DNA of 64,000 bases from Rhodoligotrophos sp. CJ14 (GCF_038811545.1 NZ_CP133319.1:4166001-4230000); one strand, 5' to 3'; counted from the stretch's first letter, positions 7,807-19,419 are shown. Notes: a model not told the origin generated them from the letters alone. Translations and numbers: made by a program.

Positions 7807-9267
7807 CTATTCATCCAGTGCCGGATCGCGCGTCGCCACGGCGGCGGGCGTGCTTCCGCCCATCGCGCCGGAATGGCCGGCGGTCTGCACGGCCCGGCCC
7901 GACATTTCGGCGCCCGCGTCCTGATGCAATCGCATGAATGTCAGCGAGGCCACAGCTGAAATGACCCCAACGGCAATGAAGGCCGGGGTGAAGGTGTCGG
8001 TCGTGACCTCACCGCCGGTCAACAGCATGGATAACTGTAGAAGCGCAGCGCCGAGCGCGATGCCGATGCTAAGCGCAAGTTGCTGCGCCATGCTGATGAA
8101 ACCTGTGGCGTTCGAGAGCATGCGCTGAGGGATATCGGCAAAGGCGATCGTGTTGAGAGCGGTGAATTGCAGCGACCGGAAAAGTCCTCCGACGAGCAGG
8201 ATACCGACCATCACCCAATACGGAGTGGATGGCGTGAACAGGGCGCATGCCGCCATGCTGAGGCCGCAGAGCCACGCATTCCAAACGAGCACATTGCGAA
8301 AGCCCCACTCGCTCAACACCCGGCCGACCGCCGCTTTCATGACCAGGGCGCCCGCGGCTGCCGCAAAAGTCACCGCGCCTGATTCGAGTGCGCTCCTGCC
8401 GAAGCCCACCTGCAGTAGCAGCGGCAATAGGAAGGGGAGGGCGCCGACCCCGATCCGGAACAGGCTACCCCCCAGGACGCTCGCGCGGAACGTTGCGAAC
8501 TTGAGCAGGCGCAGATCGATGATCGGATTGGACATGTGCCGGGCGTGATAGACATAGGCGGCAAGCAGCAAAGTCCCCAGCCCCGCCGCGGGCAGCGAAA
8601 TTTGAAGCGGCATCGCGCCATCGCCCAAATTTTCGAGCCCGAACACGAGCCCGGCCACACCGAGCCCGCAAAGCAGGAAGCCGGAAAGGTCGAGCGGTGG
8701 AACGTCCTGTTCCTGAACCTCGGGAATGAAGGCCAGCGCCATGGTGATGGCGATGATCCCGAACGGTACATTGATCCAGAAGATCCAGTGCCAGCTGGCA
8801 TAGGTCACGAGAAAGCCGCCGACCAGCGGTCCGAGCACCGGCCCGACCAGCGCCGGCATCGTCACCCACGCCATGGCCCCCACCAGCTCGGATTTTGGCA
8901 CGTTGCGCACGAGCACGAGCCGCGCGACCGGCACCATCATGGCGCCACCTATGCCCTGCAGCACGCGCGCGGCGATCAGCGTTGTGACATTCGGTGCAAG
9001 GCCGCAGGCAATTGACGAGACCGTGAATAAGAACACCGCATAGCAGAATACGCGCCGCGCCCCGAACCGGTCTGCCATCCAGCCCGAGATCGGCATGAAC
9101 ACCGCAAGGCTCAGCAGATAGGCCGTCATCGCGAGGTGCAGGCTGAGCGGATCGACGCCGAATGAATGACCGATGGCCGGCAGCGCGGTGCCGAGGACCG
9201 TCGAATCCAGATTCTGCATGAACAGCGCGCAGGCGACGATAAGGGCGATCAGGCGTTGGCGAGGCAT
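7807..9267 (-). CDS. MFS transporter, DHA2 (EmrB/MdtD-like) family
   Basis: A 486-residue inner-membrane proton-driven exporter. The first helix carries NLDSTVLGTALP, typical of DHA2 drug pumps. Motif A follows as GWMADRFGARR near 62-72, and motif C-like VGPVLGPLVGGFLV is near 140-153. About 13-14 hydrophobic segments are visible. The C-terminal 40 residues are polar and probably cytoplasmic. The substrate is unknown; multidrug export is the family default. It is single, convergent with rlmE and divergent from guaB, and no regulator gene adjoins it. Confidence 0.9.
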   Translation of the reverse strand: MPRQRLIALIVACALFMQNLDSTVLGTALPAIGHSFGVDPLSLHLAMTAYLLSLAVFMPISGWMADRFGARRVFCYAVFLFTVSSIACGLAPNVTTLIAARVLQGIGGAMMVPVARLVLVRNVPKSELVGAMAWVTMPALVGPVLGPLVGGFLVTYASWHWIFWINVPFGIIAITMALAFIPEVQEQDVPPLDLSGFLLCGLGVAGLVFGLENLGDGAMPLQISLPAAGLGTLLLAAYVYHARHMSNPIIDLRLLKFATFRASVLGGSLFRIGVGALPFLLPLLLQVGFGRSALESGAVTFAAAAGALVMKAAVGRVLSEWGFRNVLVWNAWLCGLSMAACALFTPSTPYWVMVGILLVGGLFRSLQFTALNTIAFADIPQRMLSNATGFISMAQQLALSIGIALGAALLQLSMLLTGGEVTTDTFTPAFIAVGVISAVASLTFMRLHQDAGAEMSGRAVQTAGHSGAMGGSTPAAVATRDPALDE

Positions 9268-9436
9268 ATGTACAAATTCCTGGTCTTGAAAATGCTGTTG
9301 CTTGGAAATCGCGTCAACAAGCCTACCCGTACTGCAGCTATGCGCAGGACGCGGGGAAGAATATGCGTGCTAAACCCTTTCCAAAAACGCCAGGCGGTGT
9401 TAAAGACGCTCGCCATCCTTGGGCCCAGGGGCCCGG

Positions 9437-11004
<1,568 letters not shown>

Positions 11005-11032
11005 ACCGGGTGAATTCTGCGGCTCCGCAACG

Positions 11033-12325
11033 ATGACGCCGGGCGCACGCATTGAGGCGGCGATCGAAGTCCTCACCGACGTGATCGACCGCCATCGTCC
11101 GGCAAGCGAGGCGCTCAAGGATTGGGGCCGGATGCACCGCTTCGCCGGCGCCGGCGACCGGGCAGCCATAGGCAACCTTGTCTTCGACGCGCTCCGTCGC
11201 CGAAACAGCTTGGCGGCTCGGATGCAGGATGATGCGTCACGCGCGCTCGCTCTGGCGGCTGCGGCCGAGCTCTTGCAGCTCGACGAAGACGGGCTCGCGC
11301 GCCTCATCGACGTTCCTCATGGACCCGCGCCCCTGAGCGATGCCGAGCGCAAGCGACTGGCCGCCAGCGATGCGCCGGCCCATGAGCCATGGGTGCTCGG
11401 CAACTATCCCGAATGGCTAGGCCCCTCCCTCGCCCGCGTTTTCGGCGAGCGCGCGGCGGCGGAGGGGGCCGCTTTGAGCGAAAGGGCGCCCATCGACCTT
11501 CGGGTGAACACGCTGAAAGCGAGCCGCGAGAAGGTGCTTAAGGCGCTGGCCCGTTTCGCGCCCGAGCCAACGCGATTATCCCCGGTTGGCCTTCGCCTCG
11601 CGCCACCCGAGGGGCTCGGCCGCTCCCCAAATATTGAGCGTGACGCGGCCCATGAGCGCGGACAATTCGAGGTGCAGGACGAGGGATCGCAACTGGCCGC
11701 CCTTCTGGTGGCAGCGCGCCCGGGCATGCAGGTGGCCGATCTCTGCGCGGGCGCCGGCGGCAAGACCCTCGCCCTGGCGGCCGCCATGGAGAACAAGGGG
11801 CAGATCTATGCCCATGATGCCGACGCAAGCCGGCTGAAGCCGATCTTCGCGCGGATGACGAGGGCATCGGCGCGCAATGTGCAGGTGATCGGTGCGCACG
11901 AGCCCGAGCGCCTGGATGGCCTGGGCGGCAGGCTCGACCGCGTGGTGGTGGATGCACCTTGCACCGGCACGGGCGCATGGCGCAGGCATCCTGATGCGAA
12001 ATGGCGCTTGAAGCCGCAAGCCTTGGAGCAACGATTGCAGGACCAGCGCGACGTGCTGGACAAGGCCGCTGCTCTGGTCAAGCCGGGCGGCAGGCTCATA
12101 TACATAACCTGCTCGGTGCTCGCCGAGGAGAATGGCGATCAGGTCGCGTCATTCCTTGAGCGCCATTCTCGGTTCCGCGTTCTGCCCTGGGCTGAAGTCT
12201 GGGCGGAGGCGATTGGCGGTGATGCGCCCGTGTCCGCTTCTGCCGATCCCCATGGGCTTTTGCTCACCCCCGCTGTTCACCGGACGGACGGGTTCTATAT
12301 AGCGGTCATCGAGGCTGGACGATGA
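11033..12325 (+). CDS. RsmB/NOP family RNA (cytosine-C5)-methyltransferase
   Basis: A SAM-dependent m5C RNA methyltransferase of 430 residues. The SAM site is [16 protein letters not shown] (234-249). The two cysteines used in this family are Cys310 in VDAPCTGTG and Cys360 in ITCSVL. A helical N-terminal domain (1-110) replaces the full NusB-like domain of E. coli RsmB, so the exact target (16S C967 or another site) is not settled. It lies between guaB (28 bp before) and guaA (46 bp after) on the same strand, an arrangement I know from other Rhizobiales. Confidence 0.9.
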   Translation: MTPGARIEAAIEVLTDVIDRHRPASEALKDWGRMHRFAGAGDRAAIGNLVFDALRRRNSLAARMQDDASRALALAAAAELLQLDEDGLARLIDVPHGPAPLSDAERKRLAASDAPAHEPWVLGNYPEWLGPSLARVFGERAAAEGAALSERAPIDLRVNTLKASREKVLKALARFAPEPTRLSPVGLRLAPPEGLGRSPNIERDAAHERGQFEVQDEGSQLAALLVAARPGMQVADLCAGAGGKTLALAAAMENKGQIYAHDADASRLKPIFARMTRASARNVQVIGAHEPERLDGLGGRLDRVVVDAPCTGTGAWRRHPDAKWRLKPQALEQRLQDQRDVLDKAAALVKPGGRLIYITCSVLAEENGDQVASFLERHSRFRVLPWAEVWAEAIGGDAPVSASADPHGLLLTPAVHRTDGFYIAVIEAGR

Positions 12326-12371
12326 TCCGCCAGCAGGCGTCATTCAGCCCCCTAGCCATGAAAGCACTTGC

Positions 12372-13919
12372 ATGTCCGACACTGTTCTGATCATCGATTT
12401 CGGCAGCCAGGTCACCCAGCTGATCGCCCGCCGGGTACGAGAGGCAGGCGTCTATTCCGAGATCGTGCCGTTCCAGTCGGCGGAAGCAGCTTTTTCGCGC
12501 ATCAAGCCGCGCGCCGTGATCCTCTCCGGCAGCCCGGCAAGCGCCCTGGACATGGGCTCGCCGCGCGCGCCCCAGGCGATCTTCGATGCGGGCCTGCCGG
12601 TGCTTGGCATCTGCTATGGCGAGCAGACGATCTGCGCTCAGCTCGGCGGCAAGGTCGAAGGCGGCCATCACCGGGAATTCGGCCGGGCTTTCCTCGAGGT
12701 CAGGGACGATTGCCGCCTGTTCGACGGCGTGTGGCGCAAGGGCGAGCGCCATCAGGTCTGGATGAGCCATGGCGACCGGGTGACGGCCATTCCGGAAGGT
12801 TTCCGTGTGGTGGGCACCTCCGACGGCGCGCCTTTCGCCGCCATTGCTGATGACGAGCGACGCATCTACGCGGTCCAGTTCCATCCAGAGGTGGTGCACA
12901 CCCCGGATGGGGCCAAGCTGATCGCCAATTTCGTGCATCAGGTGGCCGGCATAAAGGGCGACTGGTCAATGGCCGCCTTCCGCGAGGCTGCGGTGCAGCG
13001 CATCCGCCGCGAAGTGGGCGAGGGCCGCGTGCTCTGCGCTCTGTCCGGCGGTGTCGACAGCTCGGTTGCCGCCATCTTGATTCACGAAGCAATCGGCGAG
13101 CAACTGACCTGCGTTTTTGTCGATCATGGCCTCATGCGGCTCAACGAGGCGCAGGAAGTGGTCTCCATGTTCCGCGACCACTACAATATTCCCCTCATTC
13201 ACGTGGACGCCTCTGACCGCTTCATCGGCGCGCTGGAGGGTGAGGCCGATCCCGAGGTCAAGCGGAAGACCATCGGCCGGCTGTTCATCGAGGTCTTCGA
13301 GGAACAGGCAAAGAAGCTGGGCGGGGCTGATTTCCTGGCCCAGGGCACCCTTTACCCCGATGTGATCGAGAGCGTCTCCTTCCACGGCGGCCCCTCGCAG
13401 ACCATCAAATCCCACCATAATGTCGGTGGTTTGCCCGAGCGCATGAACATGAAGCTGGTCGAGCCACTGCGCGAGCTGTTCAAGGACGAGGTGCGCGCGC
13501 TTGGCCGCGAGCTCGGCCTGCCGGAGCGGTTCGTCGGCCGTCATCCCTTTCCCGGGCCGGGGCTGGCCATCCGCTGTCCCGGCGGGGTCACCCGCGAGAA
13601 GCTCGACATCCTGCGCCAGGCGGATGCCATCTATCTCGATGAGATCCGCAAAGCCGGCCTTTATGATGCGATCTGGCAGGCCTTTGCCGTGCTTCTGCCG
13701 GTGCAGACGGTGGGCGTCATGGGCGATGGCCGCACCTATGAGAGCGTCCTGGCGCTCAGGGCCGTGACCTCGACCGATGGCATGACGGCGGATTTCTACC
13801 ATTTCGACATGGACTTCCTGGGCCGCACCGCCACGCGCATCATCAACGAGGTGCGCGGCGTCAACCGCGTCGTCTATGATGTGACGAGCAAACCGCCGGG
13901 AACAATCGAGTGGGAATGA
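12372..13919 (+). CDS. guaA: GMP synthase (glutamine-hydrolysing)
   Basis: Converts XMP to GMP using ATP and glutamine. The N-terminal class I glutamine amidotransferase has nucleophile Cys81 in LGICYGEQ and the His171/Glu173 pair in QFHPEV. The ATP-pyrophosphatase domain has the PP-loop SGGVDSS (225-231), and the C-terminal dimerisation domain ends [11 protein letters not shown], the usual GuaA ending. The 515-residue length is normal. It is the last gene of the guanine block. Confidence 0.97.
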   Translation: MSDTVLIIDFGSQVTQLIARRVREAGVYSEIVPFQSAEAAFSRIKPRAVILSGSPASALDMGSPRAPQAIFDAGLPVLGICYGEQTICAQLGGKVEGGHHREFGRAFLEVRDDCRLFDGVWRKGERHQVWMSHGDRVTAIPEGFRVVGTSDGAPFAAIADDERRIYAVQFHPEVVHTPDGAKLIANFVHQVAGIKGDWSMAAFREAAVQRIRREVGEGRVLCALSGGVDSSVAAILIHEAIGEQLTCVFVDHGLMRLNEAQEVVSMFRDHYNIPLIHVDASDRFIGALEGEADPEVKRKTIGRLFIEVFEEQAKKLGGADFLAQGTLYPDVIESVSFHGGPSQTIKSHHNVGGLPERMNMKLVEPLRELFKDEVRALGRELGLPERFVGRHPFPGPGLAIRCPGGVTREKLDILRQADAIYLDEIRKAGLYDAIWQAFAVLLPVQTVGVMGDGRTYESVLALRAVTSTDGMTADFYHFDMDFLGRTATRIINEVRGVNRVVYDVTSKPPGTIEWE

Positions 13920-14327
13920 TTCAGGCCCATCCGAACGCCGCCCATTTTACGCCAGAGTGCGACGTAAGACGCTGAAATAAAATAATTTTCGTGACTGGGC
14001 CTATCGATACCTATCAGTGGGCATAGATCGCATGTACCGTCACGGCCGACGGCCCTTACCCATATTGATCCTGCTGTTTTTGAAACCGTCATAGCTTAGT
14101 CTGCACAGCGTCGCGGCCGAACTCCATCGGAAAGACCCTTAGCGCCCGGCCAACAAGGGCCAGGTAAAGCGCAGGTATGGTAAGCGTGAGTTTGGCCACG
14201 GTGTCTCCTCGGCGCCTGCTCAAGCTTAGTCCAACCTCACCGTTTCCATTGCAACCGCGATCGCGGTGGCGGCCGGGAGGGGAGCAGTTCGAGGAGCCGC
14301 TTCGGGAAGGGATCACTCAGCGGTGAG
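13920..14327. other. Intergenic region after guaA, no confident gene
   Basis: 408 bp. The first part is AT-rich (around 13970-13992), which may include the guaA terminator, but I see no strong stem. On the minus strand, a GTG at 14199 follows GAGGAGA and opens a 36-codon hydrophobic reading frame to 14089 (VAKLTLTIPALYLALVG at its start). It might be a small membrane peptide, but nothing else supports it. The plus-strand end holds GGGAAGGGAT before the Imm11 gene. Confidence 0.3.
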
Positions 14328-14939
14328 ATGATGAAAGTCTATGAGTTAACCCTCGCCGACGGACAGGAATGGACCATGCCGAAGGTGCTGGAGGATAATC
14401 ATGTGCTGTCGGATCTTCGCGGGCAGCATCAACTTCACTGGACCCCTATCGGAATGGACCTCCTCACTGAGGACGACAAGGGTACGCCACGGGGATATTC
14501 TGATTTTCCATGGTATGGGTCGCATGTCCTCATTCTTCGCTCCGACGCGGCCGACAGCCTGCGCGAGATAATGAGGCCATATGGTGAGTTCTTGCCGCTG
14601 AAGGGCGGTGATGGACTGGAGCTATTTAACGCGACGACCGTCTTGGATGCGCTAGACGAAAATCGGTCGAAAATCATACGCTTCGACGACGGCGATATCC
14701 TGAACATTGAGCGCTATGTGTTTCGCCAGGAAGCTGTTGGGAATCAGCTCATCTTCAAACTGCCCTACCGAGCATCGAACTTGTATATGCAGGCCGGATT
14801 CATTGACCAGATCAAGGACATGGGGTTTTGTGGAATTGGGTTCAAACTCGTGTGGAGCGATGAGACTCACCCGGTGCGTGAGGTCATTTTTCCGCCTCGC
14901 GACCGGCGCTTTAGAAAAAGACATTCGTGGTGGCGCTGA
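14328..14939 (+). CDS. Imm11-type immunity protein (DUF1629 family)
   Basis: A 203-residue cytosolic protein that fits the Imm11/DUF1629 family. It has the opening KVYELTLADGQEW, the central DFPWYGSHVLILRSDAAD, then ELFNATTVLDALDENRS and IERYVFRQEAV. Members of this family are predicted immunity proteins of polymorphic toxin systems. No toxin gene with a matching layout is next to it, so it is an orphan here. The base composition is visibly lower in GC than guaA next door, which suggests transfer. Two ATGs (14328, 14331) are possible starts. Confidence 0.75.
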   Translation: MMKVYELTLADGQEWTMPKVLEDNHVLSDLRGQHQLHWTPIGMDLLTEDDKGTPRGYSDFPWYGSHVLILRSDAADSLREIMRPYGEFLPLKGGDGLELFNATTVLDALDENRSKIIRFDDGDILNIERYVFRQEAVGNQLIFKLPYRASNLYMQAGFIDQIKDMGFCGIGFKLVWSDETHPVREVIFPPRDRRFRKRHSWWR

Positions 14940-15050
14940 TCCCGAAGAGCAATCGCATGCGCGCGCTGGGGGCGCTGCGAGCCGGGTTTGCTGGGTGGGA
15001 GACGTGCGTCGTTCCACCCCGAATGAACTCATCGCTGGCAAAGACCAAGT

Positions 15051-15452
15051 TCACTGCGGCTTTGATTTGGTCCGATATTGCGTTCCCTCTGGAGCCCAGA
15101 ACAGCATGCCGTTCTCCGCAATTTCCAAATGATCTGAGAGCCCGCGCTTACGAAGTTCGCTCCGCACGCCTTCAACGCCCTCAGTGGTCTCGATGACGTA
15201 GCCCTCCGCGAGCACGTCGCCGTAATGTTTCTCGGTATTTTGTCGAGCTAACGCGACGATATCACCGGGAGTCCCAGCAATAGACCAGACATGCACGTCC
15301 TGGTCTATCGCATAAGTCTTGATACGCCAGGCCCCGCGATCTGTTGCCAGAAACTGAATTGTATCAAAGGCCCCTTCAGTCGCATCGGCCTCGGTGTTGT
15401 CGAGATAGCTGCTCTGTGTTGTAAGGAAAAATATTACGAGGGCTATCTTCAT
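15051..15452 (-). CDS. Hypothetical exported protein
   Basis: A 133-residue protein that I do not recognise. The chosen start (15452) gives a short hydrophobic N-terminus, MKIALVIFFLTTQSSYL, that may act as a signal or anchor. The rest is a soluble alpha/beta-looking domain with no known motif; VHVWSIAGTPGDIVALA is its most hydrophobic part. Upstream GAGAAAC is only a weak ribosome site. The frame stays open to 15677 without a better start. It is convergent with the Imm11 gene and shares its lower GC content, so both may have arrived together. Confidence 0.55.
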   Translation of the reverse strand: MKIALVIFFLTTQSSYLDNTEADATEGAFDTIQFLATDRGAWRIKTYAIDQDVHVWSIAGTPGDIVALARQNTEKHYGDVLAEGYVIETTEGVEGVRSELRKRGLSDHLEIAENGMLFWAPEGTQYRTKSKPQ

Positions 15453-15756
15453 GTTTCTCGATTTCTCATTTGATTGGCCCGCGAGGCTGCCCTGTCCGTT
15501 AGGAATATTCAAGAGTCTGGAATGGGCCGCGGGTCTCTGGCAAGGCACGTTCCCCACGTTAATCAGGCCTATTAGCGCAGCGAGCGGGGAGTCCCCTCCA
15601 GGGATGCTGGCGCACCCTCTCGCTCGAGATCGACCCCGTATATCAAACGGATCGGCTGCAGCGGAGAGTCCTTTCAACGTGCCCCAAAGTCCGATTCAAG
15701 TGTAAAGTCATAATTCGCCTACTGGATTAACGGTGCGATCTTGTAAACAACTTCCT
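15453..15756. other. Intergenic region before the AraC gene
   Basis: 304 bp between divergent genes. It should hold promoters for the small exported protein and the AraC regulator. A short palindrome GGGGAGTCCCC lies near 15586. No convincing coding potential was seen. Confidence 0.3.
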
Positions 15757-16776
15757 ATGCAAGACACGACCAAATCGCAGGCCGGAAGCAGACAGGAAGA
15801 GCGGACCGATTCGACGATTGCCGTCTCTGCCGTTAAGCTCGCCGCGGCCGACCTGAACAACCTCATGCGGGCGCTTGAGATCGATGTCGTCGCGCTCACC
15901 GAGATGCTGATTCCATCGGACTATCGCGCCGAGATGGGGACGATGGACGCGCCGGCGATCCATTACACAATCAGTGGCAGGGGACGAATCTCGATCGGCA
16001 ATGGGCCTTGGATGTCGCTCGAGCCTCATCTGCTCATTATCAAGCCTCCGAATACCCCGTTCACGATTGAAGTCGACGGACCCACCGGCCAGAAGAGGCT
16101 CATCTCCCGCGATTGCTGGAGGCAGCATGATGGGGTATTGCGCATCGGAATACCCAACGAACAACCAGAGGTCATCCAGATCTGCGGCTTCTTCAACGCA
16201 TCCTTCGGGCAATCCGTCGGCTTGTTCCGCGAATTGCGAGAGCCTGTGGTCGAGAAATTCGAGCCGACCGACAAGATCGACCTGAAGCTTCGCGAAGCGA
16301 TCGAGGAGCTTTGCGCTCAGGAAATCGGCATGGGCGCCATGACGGCGTCCCTGCTGAAGCAGGTCATCATCGCCCTGGTGAGGCGGTCGATGAAATCCTC
16401 CCGCAGCTGGACTGATCGCTTTTCGATTCTCACGGACCGGCAGATCACGCGTGCATTCGCCGACATGGTGGCGCGTCCGGGGGCCGCCCACACGGTTCAG
16501 AGCCTGGCGCATAGCGCGGGTCTCAGTCGGTCGGCATTCATGGCGCGGTTCTCGGCGATCTTCGGCCGTTCGCCCATGGTGATCCTTCGCGACCTCAGGA
16601 TGCGGCAGGCGGCGCTCGAGCTTACGACGACGTCAGCCCCCATCGAGGTTGTGGCCTACAACGCCGGCTACGAAAGCCGGTCGAGCTTCGTGCGCGCTTT
16701 CCGCAAAGCCTACGAGGTTGATCCCAGCCAATACCGGCAGCGCATGAAGAACGGTGAGGGTGATAAGGGCACTTGA
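15757..16776 (+). CDS. AraC family transcriptional regulator with cupin-type sensor domain
   Basis: A 339-residue regulator. Residues about 15-200 form a cupin-like ligand domain of the Cupin_6/AraC-binding type (IHYTISGRGRISIGNG, then LLIIKPPNTPF). The C-terminal 100 residues hold the double helix-turn-helix: VQSLAHSAGLSRSAFMARF and the second helix pair ending GYESRSSFVRAFRKAY. In this group the regulator often controls an adjacent gene for a redox or detoxification enzyme. The MDR oxidoreductase at 17221 is the nearest candidate. The start could instead be GTG at 15733; neither has a clear ribosome site. Confidence 0.9.
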   Translation: MQDTTKSQAGSRQEERTDSTIAVSAVKLAAADLNNLMRALEIDVVALTEMLIPSDYRAEMGTMDAPAIHYTISGRGRISIGNGPWMSLEPHLLIIKPPNTPFTIEVDGPTGQKRLISRDCWRQHDGVLRIGIPNEQPEVIQICGFFNASFGQSVGLFRELREPVVEKFEPTDKIDLKLREAIEELCAQEIGMGAMTASLLKQVIIALVRRSMKSSRSWTDRFSILTDRQITRAFADMVARPGAAHTVQSLAHSAGLSRSAFMARFSAIFGRSPMVILRDLRMRQAALELTTTSAPIEVVAYNAGYESRSSFVRAFRKAYEVDPSQYRQRMKNGEGDKGT

Positions 16777-17220
16777 GCCCAAACACCGCGCGTCCGCGCC
16801 ATCTCTCCCCGCAGGCATGCCTCAAGCAAGAACTTGAGACGCGGTTTCGCGATTCAACGGAAAGCGGAACGCTCTAGCCACGTTCGTGCACGGTTGTGCA
16901 CTGATCCGACGCTGGGCAGCTCTGGAATCCCGAATGCGTGTCCGCTCGTCCAGGGACGCCTGACGCGGGTTTCGTCGCGCCGGCACCAGTGGCAACGTGC
17001 TTTTCAGATGTAGCGCTTTTGCGCGCAGCGTGAGCGGCATCGACATCACAGGTGCGCGGTAGCGCCAGCAATAGTTGACGGTGACATCCAATGGAGCTCC
17101 ACCAGGTTCAGCCCCTTCTAGCGGTTACAAGCACGCTGAACTTCACGCGTGCGCCCTGTTTTAGCTCGTCTGCAATGTAATTCCCAAGATGACGAGCTAC
17201 GACACACAGGCAGGTGGACG
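16777..17220. other. 444-bp region between the AraC gene and the oxidoreductase
   Basis: No supported gene. The minus-strand frame at 16822-17091 has the composition of a random frame and no ribosome site. The right end carries a 9-bp inverted repeat listed separately. Promoters for the following stress-gene run are expected here. Confidence 0.4.
17162..17199. promoter_or_regulatory. Inverted repeat upstream of the MDR oxidoreductase
   Basis: TAGCTCGTC (17162-17170) and GACGAGCTA (17191-17199) are perfect 9-bp arms with a 20-bp spacer. They end 21 bp before the start codon at 17221. The position suits an operator or a leader hairpin. The AraC protein next door would be expected to bind direct repeats, so another regulator is possible. 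Confidence 0.5.
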
Positions 17221-18138
17221 ATGAAGGCAATCATTGTGACGGACCAGGCCGCGGGATTGGCTGGGATGAAGCTGGTGGAGCGGCCCGAGCCGCAGGCAGC
17301 GATAAACGACGTCGTCGTTCAGATTTATGCATCGGGATTCGTCCCGACCGAGATGGAGTGGCCCTCGACCTGGACCGATCGCGCCGGCCGTGACCGAACA
17401 CCGTCGATCCCCGGCCACGAGCTGGCCGGAGTGGTCACCGCCCTCGGCTATGGTACGACGGGACTGTCGGTCGGACAGCGGGTGCTCGGCCTCGCCGACT
17501 GGTATCGCGACGGCACCCTGGCGGAGTATACGGCCGTCGAGGCACGTAACCTCGCGCCGCTGCCGGGCGACGTCGAGTTCACGGCGGGTGCGAGCCTGCC
17601 GATCTCGGGGCTCACCGCGTGGCAGGGCCTCTTCCAACACGGCCGTCTTCAGGCGGGGCAGAGCGTCCTCGCGCACGGCGCGGCCGGCGCAGTCGGGACG
17701 ATGGTGACGCAACTCGCGCGCGAAGCCGGCGCGTATGTCATCGGCACCGGACGCGCGGCCGACCGTCAGAAAGTGCTCGACTACGGTGCGCAGGAGTTCG
17801 TCGACCTTGACAACGACGCGCTGGAAGACGTCGGCGGCGTCGACCTGGTGTTCGATGTCATCGGCGGCGACATCGGCAAGCGGTCCGCAGGCCTGATTCG
17901 AGCCGGAGGAACACTGGTGTCGGTCGTTGGGCCAGTCCAGGCGCGCCCCGCCGATGGCTTGGCGATCGACTTCGTTGTCGAGGCCGATCGTGCCCAATTG
18001 AGTGAGATCGTCCAACGGGTGCGGGACGGACGGCTGCGGCCGAATATCGGCAACGTCTCGACCCTCGACAAAGCTGTCGCCGCCCTCAACTCGACCGAAC
18101 GGCGGGCCGGGAAGACGGTCATTCGCGTTCGTCCGTGA
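17221..18138 (+). CDS. NADP-dependent MDR oxidoreductase (quinone oxidoreductase type)
   Basis: A 305-residue medium-chain dehydrogenase without the zinc ligands, as in quinone oxidoreductases. The N-terminal GroES-like domain has PSIPGHELAGVV. The Rossmann domain has AHGAAGAVGTMVTQLA with the NADPH-binding glycines. Such enzymes reduce quinones or alpha,beta-unsaturated carbonyls. The start at 17221 follows CAGGTGG. Nitroreductase and AhpD-like genes follow on the same strand, which suggests a detoxification role. Confidence 0.9.
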   Translation: MKAIIVTDQAAGLAGMKLVERPEPQAAINDVVVQIYASGFVPTEMEWPSTWTDRAGRDRTPSIPGHELAGVVTALGYGTTGLSVGQRVLGLADWYRDGTLAEYTAVEARNLAPLPGDVEFTAGASLPISGLTAWQGLFQHGRLQAGQSVLAHGAAGAVGTMVTQLAREAGAYVIGTGRAADRQKVLDYGAQEFVDLDNDALEDVGGVDLVFDVIGGDIGKRSAGLIRAGGTLVSVVGPVQARPADGLAIDFVVEADRAQLSEIVQRVRDGRLRPNIGNVSTLDKAVAALNSTERRAGKTVIRVRP

Positions 18139-18224
18139 ACGACACCCACCTATCGATGCACGCGGCCGGTGCTCTCCAGATCGGCCGGCAATTCAACCTA
18201 TCCCTTCACTCACAGGAATCACCC

Positions 18225-18842
18225 ATGACCAATGGCGTCATCGAATGCATCTTGAGCCGAACCGCCACCAAGTACTACGACCCTGCCGCCACCTTGAGCG
18301 ACGATCAGATTCGGGAGTTGGTCCGAATCGGCACCACTGCGCCGACCTCCTTCCACTTGCAGAACTGGCGCTTCATCGCCGTGCGAACGCGGGAAGCCAA
18401 GGCTCGTCTACGTCCGATCGCGTGGGATCAGCCTGCGATCACGGAAGCAGCCGTGACCTTCATCGTCATCGGCCAGTTGGCTGATTCCAGCGTAGTGCCG
18501 GAGCGCCTGGCACCGGTGGTGGAAGCGGGCATCATGCCGGCAAAGATGGTGCCGGAATGGGAAATCCCCGCCCGCGGTCTGTATCAGGATTTCCCGCAGC
18601 GCCAGCGCGATGAAGCGGTGCGCACCGCCACATTCGGCGCAGCAGCGATGATTTATGCGGCTCGCTCATGGGGCTTGGGTTCGACGCCGATGATCGGTTT
18701 CGATGACAAAGCGGTGCACCGCGAGTTCGGACTGGCCGAGGATGAAGTGCCCGTGATGCTGCTGTCCGTGGGTGCAGAGCGTCCGGGCAACTGGCCGCAA
18801 AAGCCCCGCCGTCCGGTGGCCGATGTGCTGGATCTCGTGTGA
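18225..18842 (+). CDS. Nitroreductase family protein
   Basis: A 205-residue FMN-dependent NAD(P)H oxidoreductase. The N-terminal SRTATKYYDPAATLSDD is typical of the family, the FMN-binding PTSFHLQNWRFIAV follows near residue 40, and AAAMIYAARSWGLGSTPMIGFD is the late conserved helix. Likely substrates are nitro-aromatics, quinones or enals. AGGAA at 18213-18217 supports the start at 18225; an upstream in-frame ATG at 18135 overlaps the previous gene. Confidence 0.9.
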   Translation: MTNGVIECILSRTATKYYDPAATLSDDQIRELVRIGTTAPTSFHLQNWRFIAVRTREAKARLRPIAWDQPAITEAAVTFIVIGQLADSSVVPERLAPVVEAGIMPAKMVPEWEIPARGLYQDFPQRQRDEAVRTATFGAAAMIYAARSWGLGSTPMIGFDDKAVHREFGLAEDEVPVMLLSVGAERPGNWPQKPRRPVADVLDLV

Positions 18843-18873
18843 CTGTCAGTAAATCAGTATTGCGGAGACTAGA

Positions 18874-19419
18874 ATGCCAAGAGCTACAGCTCTGAAGCCC
18901 GACCAGGTGCCGGCGCATTCCAAACCGACTCTCGATGCGTTCACCAAGAGCATCGGGTTCACCCCGAATATGATGGCGACATTCGCGCAGAGCCCGATCG
19001 CGTTCAACGCCTGGGCCACCTTGCTCGGCTCTTTGAGCAAGGCGCTCGACGTGAAGACGCGTGACAGCATCGGCCTTGCTGTTTCCGAAGTGAATGGCTG
19101 CAACTACTGCCTGACGGTTCACAGCTTCACGGCCGAGCATATGGCCAAGCTGCCGGCCAATGAAATCATGCTTGCTCGGAAGGGTCATGCGAGCGATCCC
19201 AAGCGCGATGCCGCGGTCCAGTTCGCACGCAAGGTCATCGAGACCCGCGGCAAGGTCAGTGATGCCGACGTGAAGGCGGTCCGCGATGCCGGCTACACGG
19301 ATGCGAACGTCATGGAGATCGTCGCGCTGGTGGCCATGTATTCTCTGACGAATTTTTTCAACAACGTGTTCGATCCCGAGCAGGATTTTCCCGCCGTTGC
19401 GCCGGCTGGCTCGGTCTGA
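18874..19419 (+). CDS. AhpD-like carboxymuconolactone decarboxylase family protein
   Basis: A 181-residue all-helical protein. The AhpD signature Glu-x3-Cys-x2-Cys-x3-His is complete: Glu72, Cys76, Cys79, His83 in SEVNGCNYCLTVH. In AhpD this site relays protons and electrons to reduce peroxidase partners. A peroxide or radical defence role fits the neighbours, but no AhpC gene is present here. GGAGA lies just before the ATG. Confidence 0.9.
   Translation: MPRATALKPDQVPAHSKPTLDAFTKSIGFTPNMMATFAQSPIAFNAWATLLGSLSKALDVKTRDSIGLAVSEVNGCNYCLTVHSFTAEHMAKLPANEIMLARKGHASDPKRDAAVQFARKVIETRGKVSDADVKAVRDAGYTDANVMEIVALVAMYSLTNFFNNVFDPEQDFPAVAPAGSV

Noticed and set aside
13874-14092. Minus-strand 72-codon frame overlapping the guaA end
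   Set aside because: It overlaps the conserved GuaA C-terminus and has no ribosome site.
14089-14199. 36-codon GTG-started hydrophobic peptide with GAGGAGA upstream
   Set aside because: It has a plausible ribosome site but no partner gene, promoter or conservation that I can judge. It is mentioned only within the intergenic entry.
16822-17091. Minus-strand 89-codon frame between the AraC and oxidoreductase genes
   Set aside because: It has no ribosome site, no hydrophobic or domain pattern, and starts in an unlikely place. It is treated as non-coding.
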